From: Polaribacter glomeratus
Lineage (GTDB): Bacteria; Bacteroidota; Bacteroidia; Flavobacteriales; Flavobacteriaceae
DNA: 64,000 bases
Assembly (NCBI RefSeq): GCF_002954665.1
Contig: NZ_MSCM01000001.1
Span: forward strand, 1,871,349-1,935,348
Direction of reading: 5' to 3'
The position numbers and the translations under genes are program-made. The notes under the pieces were generated by a model that did not search any database, was not told where the DNA came from, and saw nothing but the letters and a program-made list of their open reading frames with translations. Positions 46,889 through 56,354 of this stretch are shown here, piece after piece. Position 1 is the first letter of the stretch. Each line of letters opens with the position of its first letter.

Positions 46889-47505
46889 TATCTCTGAATA
46901 GTTACAAAAGCATTTTTGTGTCCAGGAATTGCTCCTTTAACAATAAGTAAGTTCTTTTCAGCAACCACTTTTAATACTCTTAAGTTTTGTACTTTCACTT
47001 TATCTCCACCCATTCTTCCGGCCATACGCATTCCCTTAAACACTCTTGCAGGATATGACGCAGCACCAATAGAACCAGGAGCTCTTAAACGGTTGTGTTG
47101 ACCATGAGTAGCTTGTCCAACTCCGGCAAAACCGTGACGTTTAACAACACCCTGAAAACCTTTACCTTTTGATACTCCAGAAACATCAACAAACTCTCCT
47201 TCAGCAAAATGTGCTACTGTGATAGAGTCTCCTAATTTAAATGTTCCTTCATATCCCTGAAATTCAACGACTTTCTTTTTAGCAGTAGTACCAGCTTTTT
47301 TAAAGTGGCCATCTAACGCTTTGTTAGAACTCTTTGCTTTTTTGTCATCGAAACCAAGTTGTAATGCATTGTAGCCGTCAACCTCTTTGGTTCTGACTTG
47401 GGTAACAACGCAAGGACCCGCTTCGATTACAGTACAAGGAATATTCTTCCCGTTTGCATCAAATAAGCTGGTCATCCCAATTTTTCTTCCTATTAACCCA
47501 GACAT
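46888..47505 (-). CDS. rplC: 50S ribosomal protein L3
   Basis: 205 residues. [20 protein letters not shown] at the start and the signature [20 protein letters not shown], with the Gln target of PrmB methylation in the [10 protein letters not shown] segment. First gene of a separate transcription unit here: it has its own promoter about 235 bp upstream and a long leader. Confidence 0.98.
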   Translation of the reverse strand: MSGLIGRKIGMTSLFDANGKNIPCTVIEAGPCVVTQVRTKEVDGYNALQLGFDDKKAKSSNKALDGHFKKAGTTAKKKVVEFQGYEGTFKLGDSITVAHFAEGEFVDVSGVSKGKGFQGVVKRHGFAGVGQATHGQHNRLRAPGSIGAASYPARVFKGMRMAGRMGGDKVKVQNLRVLKVVAEKNLLIVKGAIPGHKNAFVTIQR

Positions 47506-47737
47506 TTAGTTAAAATTTTAGACGATAAATATAATTATCCAGCGCGTCTATTATTAATATTTATTTTTGAAACTATCGTTTCGAATAATCCTTTGAGTTT
47601 GTTGCAAAAAAAACAGCGTAAAACAAATTCAACGCTGATTTTGTTTTTTCCGTTTTTCCTTCGCGAAACGCTCTGGACATGTAACTATTATTTAATTTTA
47701 CTCAAAAAATAGCTTTACCCTACTCTAATTCGGGTTG
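47506..47737 (-). promoter_or_regulatory. Long rplC leader with attenuator-like hairpin
   Basis: About 230 nt of untranslated leader lies between the promoter at 47738-47745 and the rplC ATG (47505). On the minus strand CAGCGT (47637-47632) pairs with ACGCTG (47619-47614) and is followed directly by eight T (47613-47606), the form of an intrinsic terminator inside the leader. In E. coli the S10 leader is controlled by L4 through such attenuation. That L4 or L3 acts here is inference. No ORF of note in the leader. Confidence 0.5.
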
Positions 47738-47745
47738 CAAAAGTA
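47738..47745 (-). promoter_or_regulatory. -7 element of the rplC operon
   Basis: Minus strand TACTTTTG (47745-47738), followed by C, matches TAnnTTTG. The -33 position falls in the rpsJ terminator hairpin, where no clean TTTG is present. Location directly after a terminator supports a restart of transcription. Confidence 0.5.
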
Positions 47746-47750
47746 TAAAA

Positions 47751-47783
47751 AACTTTCGGTTTAAAAAAATTAAACCGAAAGTT
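47751..47783 (-). terminator. Terminator after rpsJ
   Basis: 13-bp stem AACTTTCGGTTTA (47751-47763) with TAAACCGAAAGTT (47771-47783), 7-base loop, and an A-run to the left (47747-47752) giving U on the minus strand. 18 bp after the rpsJ stop. It splits the ribosomal cluster into str-rpsJ and rplC-onward units. Confidence 0.8.
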
Positions 47784-47800
47784 AATCATTTACTTTCTAA

Positions 47801-48106
47801 TTATACTTTAATTTCAACTTCAACACCACTTGGTAATTCAAGTTTCATTAAAGCATCAATAGTTTTCGAAGAAGAACTATAAATGTCTAATAATCTTTTA
47901 TACGAAGCTAACTGAAATTGCTCTCTAGATTTTTTATTTACGTGAGGTGAACGTAAAACAGTAAAAATCTTTTTATGTGTTGGTAAAGGTATTGGTCCAT
48001 TTACAACTGCACCAGTACTTTTTACAGTCTTTACAATTTTTTCAGCAGATTTATCTACTAAGTTGTAATCGTAAGACTTTAATTTAATTCTAATTTTTTG
48101 ACTCAT
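47801..48106 (-). CDS. rpsJ: 30S ribosomal protein S10
   Basis: 101 residues, full length ([40 protein letters not shown]). 30S head protein, also NusE in antitermination. Usually the first gene of the S10 operon; here it ends the str unit after fusA and is followed by a terminator. Confidence 0.98.
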   Translation of the reverse strand: MSQKIRIKLKSYDYNLVDKSAEKIVKTVKSTGAVVNGPIPLPTHKKIFTVLRSPHVNKKSREQFQLASYKRLLDIYSSSSKTIDALMKLELPSGVEVEIKV

Positions 48107-48124
48107 CTTATATTATTTAGTAGA

Positions 48125-50242
48125 TTAACCTTTTGCTTTTGCGATTACTTCTTCAGATACATTAGAAGGAGTTTCAACATAATGTGAAAATTCCATAGTA
48201 GAAGTTGCTCTACCAGAAGACATTGTTCTTAAAGCAGTAACATAACCAAACATTTCTGATAATGGGACTAAAGCTTTAACAACTTTTGCACCAGCACGAT
48301 CGCTCATATCATTAACTTGACCTCTTCTTCTATTTAAATCACCTACGATATCTCCCATGTTTTCCTCAGGAGTTAACACTTCTACCTTCATTAATGGTTC
48401 CATAATTTTTGCTTTTGCAGATTTTGCAGCAGCTTTATACCCCATTCTTGCAGCTAGTTCAAAAGACAGTGCATCAGAATCCACTGCGTGGAAAGATCCG
48501 TCTCTTAATGTAACTTTCATTGAATCCATCTCATATCCTGCTAAAGGACCATTTCGCATAGCTTCTTTAAATCCTTTTTCAATAGAAGGAACAAATTCTT
48601 TAGGTACATTTCCACCTTTAATAACAGATGTAAATTGTAAACCTTGAACACCTTCATCAGCTGGACCTATGGTAAATACAATATCAGCAAACTTACCACG
48701 ACCACCAGATTGTTTTTTATAAACTTCTCTGTGCTCTGCTTCTGCTGTAATAGCTTCTTTGTATTCTACTTGAGGTTGACCTTGATTTACTTCTACTTTA
48801 AACTCACGTCTTAAACGATCTACAATTACATCTAAATGTAATTCACCCATTCCAGAAATAATAGTTTGTCCAGAAGCTTCATCTGTTCTAACTGTAAATG
48901 TTGGATCTTCTTCAGCTAATTTTGATAAGCCAATTCCTAACTTATCAACATCTGCCTTTGTTTTAGGTTCAACGGCAATACCAATTACTGGATCAGGAAA
49001 ATCCATAGATTCTAACACTATTGGGTGTTTTTCATCCGTTAAAGTATCTCCAGTCTTAATAGACTTAAATCCTACAGCCGCACCAATATCTCCAGCCTCG
49101 ATAAAATCGATGGCATTTTGCTTATTAGCATGCATTTGATAGATTCTAGAAATACGTTCTTTTTTACCTGAACGATTATTTAAAACATAAGAACCAGCGT
49201 CTAAACGACCTGAATACGCTCTAAAAAATGCTAAACGACCTACGAAAGGATCTGTTGCAATTTTAAAAGCTAATGCAGCGAATGGTTCATGAACACTTGG
49301 CTTACGAATTTCTTTTTCGTCTGTATCTGGATTTATACCAATAATACCTTCCTTATCCATTGGAGAAGGTAAATAACGACATACAGCATCTAAAAGAAAC
49401 TGAACACCTTTATTTTTAAATGCAGAACCACAAATCATAGGAATAATAGCCATATCCATTACAGCAGCCCTAAGTGCAGCATGCACTTCTTCTTCTGTAA
49501 TAGAATTTTCATCTTCCATAAACTTTTCTAAAAGGTTCTCATCATAACTTGCAACTTCTTCAATTAGAAGTGCACGATATTTACGAGATTCTGCTTTTAA
49601 TTCTTCAGGTATGTCAATAACATCAAAAGTTGCCCCTTGAGTTTCATCATGCCAAACAATAGCACGGTTTTTTACTAAATCTATAATTCCTTTAAAATCT
49701 TCTTCATCACCAATGTTTAAAACAATTGGCACTGCGTTAGATTTTAACATGTCTTTTACTTGTTGACAAACTCCTAAAAAGTCTGACCCTTGACGATCCA
49801 TTTTATTAACGAATCCAATTCTTGGCACTTTATAGTTATCAGCTAATCTCCAGTTAGTTTCAGATTGAGGCTCAACACCATCAACTGCACTAAATAAAAA
49901 TACTAAACCATCAAGAACACGTAATGAACGGTTTACTTCAACCGTAAAATCAACGTGGCCTGGAGTATCGATAATATTAAAGTGATACTCTTTAGACCCT
50001 TCGATTGGCTCACCATCAACTCTTGGAAACATCCATTCACATGTTGTTGCCGCAGATGTAATAGTAATACCACGTTCTTGCTCTTGCTCCATCCAATCCA
50101 TTGTCGCAGCACCATCATGTACTTCTCCAATTTTGTGTGAAACTCCTGTATAATAAAGAATACGCTCTGTTGTAGTGGTTTTTCCTGCATCAATATGTGC
50201 AGCAATACCAATATTTCTAGTTAAAGTTAAATCTCTTGCCAT
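48125..50242 (-). CDS. fusA: Elongation factor G
   Basis: 705 residues, five-domain translocase GTPase. G1 [15 protein letters not shown], switch regions [15 protein letters not shown] and [21 protein letters not shown], and G5 GSAFKNKG; domain IV region with [19 protein letters not shown]. No tuf gene follows, unlike the str operon of Proteobacteria. Between rpsG and rpsJ. Confidence 0.98.
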   Translation of the reverse strand: MARDLTLTRNIGIAAHIDAGKTTTTERILYYTGVSHKIGEVHDGAATMDWMEQEQERGITITSAATTCEWMFPRVDGEPIEGSKEYHFNIIDTPGHVDFTVEVNRSLRVLDGLVFLFSAVDGVEPQSETNWRLADNYKVPRIGFVNKMDRQGSDFLGVCQQVKDMLKSNAVPIVLNIGDEEDFKGIIDLVKNRAIVWHDETQGATFDVIDIPEELKAESRKYRALLIEEVASYDENLLEKFMEDENSITEEEVHAALRAAVMDMAIIPMICGSAFKNKGVQFLLDAVCRYLPSPMDKEGIIGINPDTDEKEIRKPSVHEPFAALAFKIATDPFVGRLAFFRAYSGRLDAGSYVLNNRSGKKERISRIYQMHANKQNAIDFIEAGDIGAAVGFKSIKTGDTLTDEKHPIVLESMDFPDPVIGIAVEPKTKADVDKLGIGLSKLAEEDPTFTVRTDEASGQTIISGMGELHLDVIVDRLRREFKVEVNQGQPQVEYKEAITAEAEHREVYKKQSGGRGKFADIVFTIGPADEGVQGLQFTSVIKGGNVPKEFVPSIEKGFKEAMRNGPLAGYEMDSMKVTLRDGSFHAVDSDALSFELAARMGYKAAAKSAKAKIMEPLMKVEVLTPEENMGDIVGDLNRRRGQVNDMSDRAGAKVVKALVPLSEMFGYVTALRTMSSGRATSTMEFSHYVETPSNVSEEVIAKAKG

Positions 50243-50250
50243 TTCTTATA

Positions 50251-50730
50251 TTAAAATCTAAAGTGAGAGAATGCTTTATTTGCTTCTGCCATCTTATGAG
50301 TATCTGTACGTTTTTTTACCGCTGCTCCTTCTTCTTTAGCTGCTGCTAAAATTTCTGCTGCTAAACGTTGCGCCATGGTTTTTTCATTTCTCTTACGAGT
50401 ATATAAAATCATCCATTTTATAGCCATAGACACTTTACGATCTGGTCTAATTTGCATTGGTATTTGAAATGTTGCACCACCTACTCTACGAGATCTTACT
50501 TCTACATGAGGCATTACATTAGACAAACCGTCTTTCCAAATTTCTAAAGCCGATTTTTCTTCGCCTTCTCCTTTTCTTTCTTCTACTAGTTCTAAAGCAT
50601 CATAAAATACTTTAAACGCTACAGACTTTTTACCACTCCACATTAAGTTATTAACGAATCGCGTTACAAGCTGATCGTTAAACTTCGGATCTGGTAATAA
50701 GACCCTTTTTTTTGCTGCTCTTTTTCTCAT
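50251..50730 (-). CDS. rpsG: 30S ribosomal protein S7
   Basis: 159 residues. [20 protein letters not shown] and the signature [20 protein letters not shown], then [20 protein letters not shown]. Nucleates the 30S head. 26 bp after rpsL. Confidence 0.98.
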   Translation of the reverse strand: MRKRAAKKRVLLPDPKFNDQLVTRFVNNLMWSGKKSVAFKVFYDALELVEERKGEGEEKSALEIWKDGLSNVMPHVEVRSRRVGGATFQIPMQIRPDRKVSMAIKWMILYTRKRNEKTMAQRLAAEILAAAKEEGAAVKKRTDTHKMAEANKAFSHFRF

Positions 50731-50756
50731 GTCTTTACATTAAAAAAGTTACTAAA

Positions 50757-51131
50757 TTACTTTTTTGGGCGTTTTGCACCATACTTAGACCTACGTTGGG
50801 TTCTACCCTCAACACCTGCTGTATCTAATGCACCACGTACTACGTGATATTTAACACCTGGTAAATCTTTTACCCTTCCACCTCTAACTAATACTATCGA
50901 GTGCTCCTGTAAGTTATGTCCTTCACCTGGGATGTACGCGTTTATCTCATTACCATTTGTCAATCTAACTCTGGCTACTTTACGCATTGCAGAATTAGGT
51001 TTCTTTGGTGTTGTGGTATAAACTCGAGTACATACTCCACGTCTTTGCGGACAAGACGACAAAGCAGCCGATTTACTCTTCTTAGTTATTTTGGTTCTTC
51101 CTTTACGAACTAATTGTTGAATAGTTGGCAT
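50757..51131 (-). CDS. rpsL: 30S ribosomal protein S12
   Basis: 124 residues. The loops [20 protein letters not shown] and [20 protein letters not shown] carry Lys at both classical streptomycin-contact positions, i.e. the sensitive wild-type residues. First gene of the super-cluster, with a consensus promoter 60 bp upstream. S12 sits at the decoding centre. Confidence 0.98.
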   Translation of the reverse strand: MPTIQQLVRKGRTKITKKSKSAALSSCPQRRGVCTRVYTTTPKKPNSAMRKVARVRLTNGNEINAYIPGEGHNLQEHSIVLVRGGRVKDLPGVKYHVVRGALDTAGVEGRTQRRSKYGAKRPKK

Positions 51132-51189
51132 ACTAAATTATTCCTGTTTTTCGTTTATAATTAAACATTATCTCTTTTTTAAGAGTCCG

Positions 51190-51220
51190 CAAATGTACAA
51201 ATAAATTCTAATTATTCAAA
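51190..51220 (-). promoter_or_regulatory. Main promoter of the rpsL ribosomal operon
   Basis: Minus strand TTTG (51220-51217), exactly 19 bases, TACATTTG (51197-51190) followed by C. This is the full Bacteroidota consensus. Predicted transcript has a leader of about 50-55 nt before the rpsL ATG. Confidence 0.8.
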
Positions 51221-51279
51221 TATCAACTAGTTATTTTTTTAAATTGATTTAATTTCGATGCCTTTTTACTATTTTATTT

Positions 51280-51287
51280 TACATTTG
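51280..51287 (+). promoter_or_regulatory. -7 element of the Omp85-family gene
   Basis: TACATTTG at 51280-51287 matches TAnnTTTG, 20 bp before the proposed TTG start at 51308. Divergent from the rpsL promoter. No clear -33 element. Confidence 0.4.
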
Positions 51288-51307
51288 AACCTAACATTAC
51301 AGCTACT

Positions 51308-52969
51308 TTGAATCGAAAAATTAGACATTTTTTTAATATGGTATTTTTTATATTTTTAACTAGCACCTTTTTTGCTCAAAAGTTAGATTTATACATAACG
51401 TCTTTAAATGTTAATGATAATTTGGTTTTAGAAAAAATAGCATATCAAAAAAAACATATTGATTCCATTTCAATTTATATAGAATTAAATAGAATATCGA
51501 TCCATTTAAAAAATATAGGTTATTTTACACACTCTCTTGATAGCATTACAAAAACAACTAAAGAATATAATGCTTACTTCAATTTAGAAGATAGGATCGA
51601 AGAAGTAGTTTTAAAATCGAATTCTGATATAATATTTTTACTTAAAAAACATACAATTGTAGAGGACTTAATTTATGTACCTATAGAAAAACTAGAAATA
51701 CTTCTGCTTGAAATTTCGAGTTTATTAGATAAAGATGGAAGATCCTTTTCTAAGGTTAAATTAAAGAATATTTTAATTACTGGTAAAATCCTATTTGCAG
51801 ACTTAGAAATTAAACCATCAGAAAAAAGAGTTCTAAACAAAATACTTGTAAAAGGTTATGATAACTTCCCTGCATCATTTATAAAAAACTATTTCAATAT
51901 AAAATCAGACGCAGAAATAAATCAAAAAAAAATAACAGAAATTTCGAATTTATCCAAAGGAATAAAATTTATACAACAAATTAAAACTCCTGAAATTCTT
52001 TTCACAAAAGATTCTACATTGCTATACCTATATCTAAAAAAACATCCAAACAATAGTTTTGATGGTTTGGTTAATTTTGCTTCGGATGAAACTGGTAAAT
52101 TATTGTTTAATGGTACTATTGATTTAAAATTTAATAACATTTTAGACAGTGGAGAGAAATTTGAGATGTTTTGGAATAGTATAGGCTATGAAAGACAAGA
52201 GTTTAAAATATTAACTGAAATTCCGTATGTATTTAATACACTGATAACACCAGAGCTTTCATTTTCTATATATAAACAAGATTCAAGTTTTTTAAACACT
52301 ACATTTAATTCAAAAATAAAATATCAAATTAATGATAAACTAAAAGTTGGCGTATCTTACAACTCAGAAACTTCTAACATTTTACAAACTTTAAGTTCTA
52401 CAGATGAAATTGATACTTTTAATAGTAATTTTATTGGGTTCTATTTATCTTACACAATACCAAAGAATGATAAATTTTTTAACAATAAGTTTCATTTAGA
52501 GATAAAACCTGAGTTTGGAAAAAGAAAAATAGCAATAGCATCTTCGAATCAATTTAAAATTAAAGCCATAACTTCTTATATTTGGGATATAAATTATAGA
52601 AATAGCATATATGTTAAAAATGACACAGGGGTTTTAAATTCTGACTCTTATTTAAACAACGAACTTTTTAGAATTGGCGGGGCAAATTCTATTAGAGGGT
52701 TTAATGAACAAAGTGTTTTTACAAGAAACTACACTTTTTTTAATATTGAATACAGGTTTCTAACTTCTGAAACATCCTATTTATACTCTATTACAGATTT
52801 AGGAAAAGTTAAAGAGGAAAAGAGAAATTTGGTAAGTTTTGGTCTTGGTTTTAAATTTATAAATAACAAAACAATCATTGATTTAGGTATTGTTGTAAAC
52901 AAAGAAGATAACTCACAAATTCTAACTAAAAATGCGAAAATAATTATTAATTGGAAGGTATTATTCTAA
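51308..52969 (+). CDS. Omp85-family outer membrane protein (BamA/TamA-like)
   Basis: 553 residues from a TTG start (ATG at 51338, residue 11, is an alternative that still leaves a signal peptide). Signal peptide to about residue 24; an N-terminal region with POTRA-like strands and a clearer POTRA (about 170-245, LVKGYDNFPASFIKNYFNIK); then a 16-strand-type barrel (about 255-553) containing the Omp85 lid-lock motif in GGANSIRGFNEQS and ending in WKVLF with terminal Phe. Too short for BamA; closer to TamA-like translocators. Substrate unknown. Confidence 0.8.
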   Translation: MNRKIRHFFNMVFFIFLTSTFFAQKLDLYITSLNVNDNLVLEKIAYQKKHIDSISIYIELNRISIHLKNIGYFTHSLDSITKTTKEYNAYFNLEDRIEEVVLKSNSDIIFLLKKHTIVEDLIYVPIEKLEILLLEISSLLDKDGRSFSKVKLKNILITGKILFADLEIKPSEKRVLNKILVKGYDNFPASFIKNYFNIKSDAEINQKKITEISNLSKGIKFIQQIKTPEILFTKDSTLLYLYLKKHPNNSFDGLVNFASDETGKLLFNGTIDLKFNNILDSGEKFEMFWNSIGYERQEFKILTEIPYVFNTLITPELSFSIYKQDSSFLNTTFNSKIKYQINDKLKVGVSYNSETSNILQTLSSTDEIDTFNSNFIGFYLSYTIPKNDKFFNNKFHLEIKPEFGKRKIAIASSNQFKIKAITSYIWDINYRNSIYVKNDTGVLNSDSYLNNELFRIGGANSIRGFNEQSVFTRNYTFFNIEYRFLTSETSYLYSITDLGKVKEEKRNLVSFGLGFKFINNKTIIDLGIVVNKEDNSQILTKNAKIIINWKVLF

Positions 52970-53204
52970 TTATTGCACACTTTAAACCATAGATATCATA
53001 TAAAAAGAAGACAAATTAATGTTTTCGAGAATTAAAATGGTCAGCAATAAAAAGTCTAATAAATTGTTTTTCTGTGCATTAGATATCCTTTTTTACATCA
53101 TAAAACATCTTTATTAAGAATTATAGTTCATTTTTATGTTAAAAAATTGTTTATTTAAGATTTATTTAAGACTTTTGGGGTTAATTAATTCAAATAATTA
53201 TAAA

Positions 53205-56200
53205 ATGAAGACAAAGTTTAATGGAATTTTAACGCTATTACTAGCGTTGGTCGTGCAAATTTCGTTTGCACAAGAAAAGACTATTTCCGGAAAGGTATCT
53301 GATTCGTCAGGAACTTTACCTGGAGTTAGTGTAACAATTAAGGGTACTGTAAAAGGTGTTGAAACTGACTTTGATGGTAAATATTCTATCAAAGCTAAAT
53401 CTGGAAGCGTTTTAGTTTTTAGATATCTTGGTTATAAATCTTCTGAGAAAACAGTTGGAGCATCAAATGTAATTAACGTTACCTTAGAAGAAGGTGGTGA
53501 AGTACTTGATGAAATAGTTGTTACTGCTTTTGGTATCAAAAGATCAGAAAAAGCACTTGGTTATTCTGTACAGAGCATCAAAGGAGATGACATGACAGAG
53601 GCAAGAGAAAGCAACATTACAAACGCTATTAGTGGTAAAGTTGCCGGTGTTCAAGTTACTGGTACATCTGGTAGTGTTGGAGCATCTTCTAGAATTGTAT
53701 TAAGAGGTAACTCTTCTATTACAGGTAATAATGAGCCTTTGTATGTAGTTGATGGTATACCGATTAATAACTCTTCTTTTGGTAATGCTGGTTCTGGTGG
53801 TGGAGTTGATTTACCAAACGGAGCTGCAGATATTAATCCTGATGATGTTGAATCTATCACAGTATTAAAAGGACCAAATGCTGCTGCATTATACGGTCTT
53901 AGAGCTGGTAATGGTGTAATTGTTATTACTACTAAAAGAGGTAATGCAAACAAAAAATTTAGTGTTTCTATAAATACAAATATTACGTTCTCTAATCCTT
54001 TACTTTTACCTGATTATCAAAATTCTTATGGACAAGGTGGTGATCCAACTTTCTTTAAATATGTTGATGGTGCTAGTGGTGGTGTTGGTGATGGTGTTGA
54101 TGAGAGCTGGGGTCCTGCTTTAGATGCTGGATTAGAATTTGTACAGTGGAATTCTCAATTAACAAATAATGGTTTAGCAACTCCTTGGGTTTCTAGCCCA
54201 GATAATGTTAAAGATTTCTTGAATACAGGTGTTAATATTTCTAATAACGTTTCTGTAACTAGTGGTGCTTTTAGATTATCTATTGGTAACAGTGAAGAAA
54301 AAGGAATGGTGCCATTTACAGAATTAAAGAAATTTTCTGTAGGTGTTAGTGGTTCTTTACAACTTGGAGATTATGTAAAAGCAGGAGTATCTTTGAACTA
54401 CTTTAATCAAGATAGTGATAACATCCCTACTGGTGGTTATAATAATGAAAATCCTTTTCAACAATTTATCTGGTCTGCAAGACAAGTTAATTTTACTGAA
54501 TTAAGAGATTGGAGAAACTTTCCTTTAGCACCAGTTGGTACTGCAGCAGAAGGAACTCCTTTAAACTGGAATCATAACTTCCAAAATAACCCATATTGGA
54601 TTTTAGAAACAAATAGAAATACATTTGAAAAAGATCGTATTATTGGTAATGTAGATTTAGTTTCTCAATTAACAGATCATTTAACACTTACAACTGTTGT
54701 TGGTATAGATCAATTTAGCCAACGTACAACTAACAGACAAGCTGTTGGTAGTAATAGTGCTCAAAATGGTGCTTATGAAGAAAGAATTAGAAGATTTGAG
54801 GAATTAAATGCTAGTTTCTTATTAAACTATAACAGAAATTTATCTGAAGATATTGGATTCTCATTAAGTTTAGGTGGAAATCACATGTATCAAAAAGGTG
54901 ATAATGTTCGTGGAAGTTTACCAGCATTGGAATTACCAAATTTATATAGTTTATCAAATTTACAAACAGGATCTACTGCTGACATAAGTAATTTTCATAG
55001 TGACCAAAAAATTAATAGTTTTTATGGTTATGGACAATTTTCTTACAAAGACATGTTCTTCTTAGATTTTACAGGAAGAAAAGATTACTCAAGTATTTTA
55101 CCAGTAGCTAACAATTCATTCTTTTACCCATCTGTTACAGGTTCGGCAGTATTGTCTGATGTATTTGAAGGATTAAAAGCTAACAACATAAACTTCTTAA
55201 AAGTAAGAGGTGGTTGGTCTAGAGTTGGTAGTACAGGTGCACTAGGTGCTTATTCTTTAAATCAAACTTTTGGTTTAAATAATACAGGTTTTGGAAATCA
55301 GGCTAGTGTTCCAAACACTCAGTTTAACCCTAACTTAAAAGCGGAAACTGTAACTGGAATAGAATTTGGTCTTGATGCTAAAATGTTTAACAACAGATTA
55401 CGTTTTAGTGCTTCTTACTATGATCAAAGAAGTGAGGACTTATTAGTACCAATACAAGTATCTGCTGCTACAGGATTTACAAGTGTTTGGGATAACGTTG
55501 CCGACATGAATAACTCAGGTTTTGAATTTCAGTTAGGTGGTACAATCATTAAAAAAGAAGATTTTTCTTTTGATGTTGATTTAAACTTTGCAGCTAACGT
55601 AAACGAAGTTGTTTCTTTAGGTGAATTAGATAGTTATGTTTTAGGTGGTCAATGGGGAGTTAGTTTAGAAGCTAGACCAGGACAGCCTTATGGAACATTA
55701 ATTGGTAGAGATTTCCAGAGAACTGCTAGTGGTCAAGTAATTTATCAAAATGGTTTACCATTGATAAATTCTGAGCAACAAGTTATTGGTAATATCGCTC
55801 CAGACTGGACAGGTGGTGCAAATTTCGCATTTCGTTACAAAGATTTTGATATATCTACATTGTTAGATGCGAAAATTGGTGGTGATGTACACAGTATGAC
55901 TTATGCATGGGGTAGATACGCAGGTACTTTATCAGAAACTGTTATTGGTCGTGAAACTGGTGTAGTTGGTAATGGTGTAATGTCTGACGGTAATGGTGGT
56001 TTTGTGCCAAATAACGTAACAGTTAGTGCAAAAGCATATAACCAAGCATCTTTTTCTAATGGTGTAGAGTCTAGTTCTGTATTTGATGCTTCTTATGTTA
56101 AATTAAGACAAATATCAATTGGGTATACTTTACCAAACAGATTTTTAAAAGAATCAATAGTACAATCTTTAAAGTTCTCGATAGTTGGTAGAAATCTTGC

Positions 56201-56333
56201 TATCTTATACAAGAAAGCTCCACATATTGATCCTGAAACAGGATTTAGTAGCTCAAATGGAAATCAAGGTCAAGAATTTGGTCAATATCCATCAGCTAGA
56301 AACATTGGTTTCAATATTAACATGAGATTTTAA
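53205..56333 (+). CDS. SusC/RagA-family TonB-linked outer membrane receptor
   Basis: 1042 residues from ATG 53205 (MKTKFNGILTLLLAL, signal peptide to FAQ); the frame from 53136 only adds leader. Carboxypeptidase-D-like N-terminal domain (GKVSDSSGTLPGVSVTIKGT), TonB box LDEIVVTAFGIKR, plug domain with YVVDGIPINNSSF and INPDDVESITVLKGPNAAAL, then a 22-strand barrel ending in Phe (NINMRF). Forms a lidded pore with the SusD-like lipoprotein 21 bp downstream to import oligomers. No carbohydrate enzyme is encoded nearby, so the substrate is unclear. Confidence 0.95.
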   Translation: MKTKFNGILTLLLALVVQISFAQEKTISGKVSDSSGTLPGVSVTIKGTVKGVETDFDGKYSIKAKSGSVLVFRYLGYKSSEKTVGASNVINVTLEEGGEVLDEIVVTAFGIKRSEKALGYSVQSIKGDDMTEARESNITNAISGKVAGVQVTGTSGSVGASSRIVLRGNSSITGNNEPLYVVDGIPINNSSFGNAGSGGGVDLPNGAADINPDDVESITVLKGPNAAALYGLRAGNGVIVITTKRGNANKKFSVSINTNITFSNPLLLPDYQNSYGQGGDPTFFKYVDGASGGVGDGVDESWGPALDAGLEFVQWNSQLTNNGLATPWVSSPDNVKDFLNTGVNISNNVSVTSGAFRLSIGNSEEKGMVPFTELKKFSVGVSGSLQLGDYVKAGVSLNYFNQDSDNIPTGGYNNENPFQQFIWSARQVNFTELRDWRNFPLAPVGTAAEGTPLNWNHNFQNNPYWILETNRNTFEKDRIIGNVDLVSQLTDHLTLTTVVGIDQFSQRTTNRQAVGSNSAQNGAYEERIRRFEELNASFLLNYNRNLSEDIGFSLSLGGNHMYQKGDNVRGSLPALELPNLYSLSNLQTGSTADISNFHSDQKINSFYGYGQFSYKDMFFLDFTGRKDYSSILPVANNSFFYPSVTGSAVLSDVFEGLKANNINFLKVRGGWSRVGSTGALGAYSLNQTFGLNNTGFGNQASVPNTQFNPNLKAETVTGIEFGLDAKMFNNRLRFSASYYDQRSEDLLVPIQVSAATGFTSVWDNVADMNNSGFEFQLGGTIIKKEDFSFDVDLNFAANVNEVVSLGELDSYVLGGQWGVSLEARPGQPYGTLIGRDFQRTASGQVIYQNGLPLINSEQQVIGNIAPDWTGGANFAFRYKDFDISTLLDAKIGGDVHSMTYAWGRYAGTLSETVIGRETGVVGNGVMSDGNGGFVPNNVTVSAKAYNQASFSNGVESSSVFDASYVKLRQISIGYTLPNRFLKESIVQSLKFSIVGRNLAILYKKAPHIDPETGFSSSNGNQGQEFGQYPSARNIGFNINMRF

Positions 56334-56354
56334 TAAAGTAAATAGAAACATATT

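Noticed and set aside
47506..47737. Known metabolite riboswitch in the rplC leader
   Set aside because: I see no match to a riboswitch class; the position argues for ribosomal-protein feedback instead.
53136..53204. Upstream extension of the SusC frame
   Set aside because: The added 23 residues precede a perfect signal peptide start at 53205, so they are leader.
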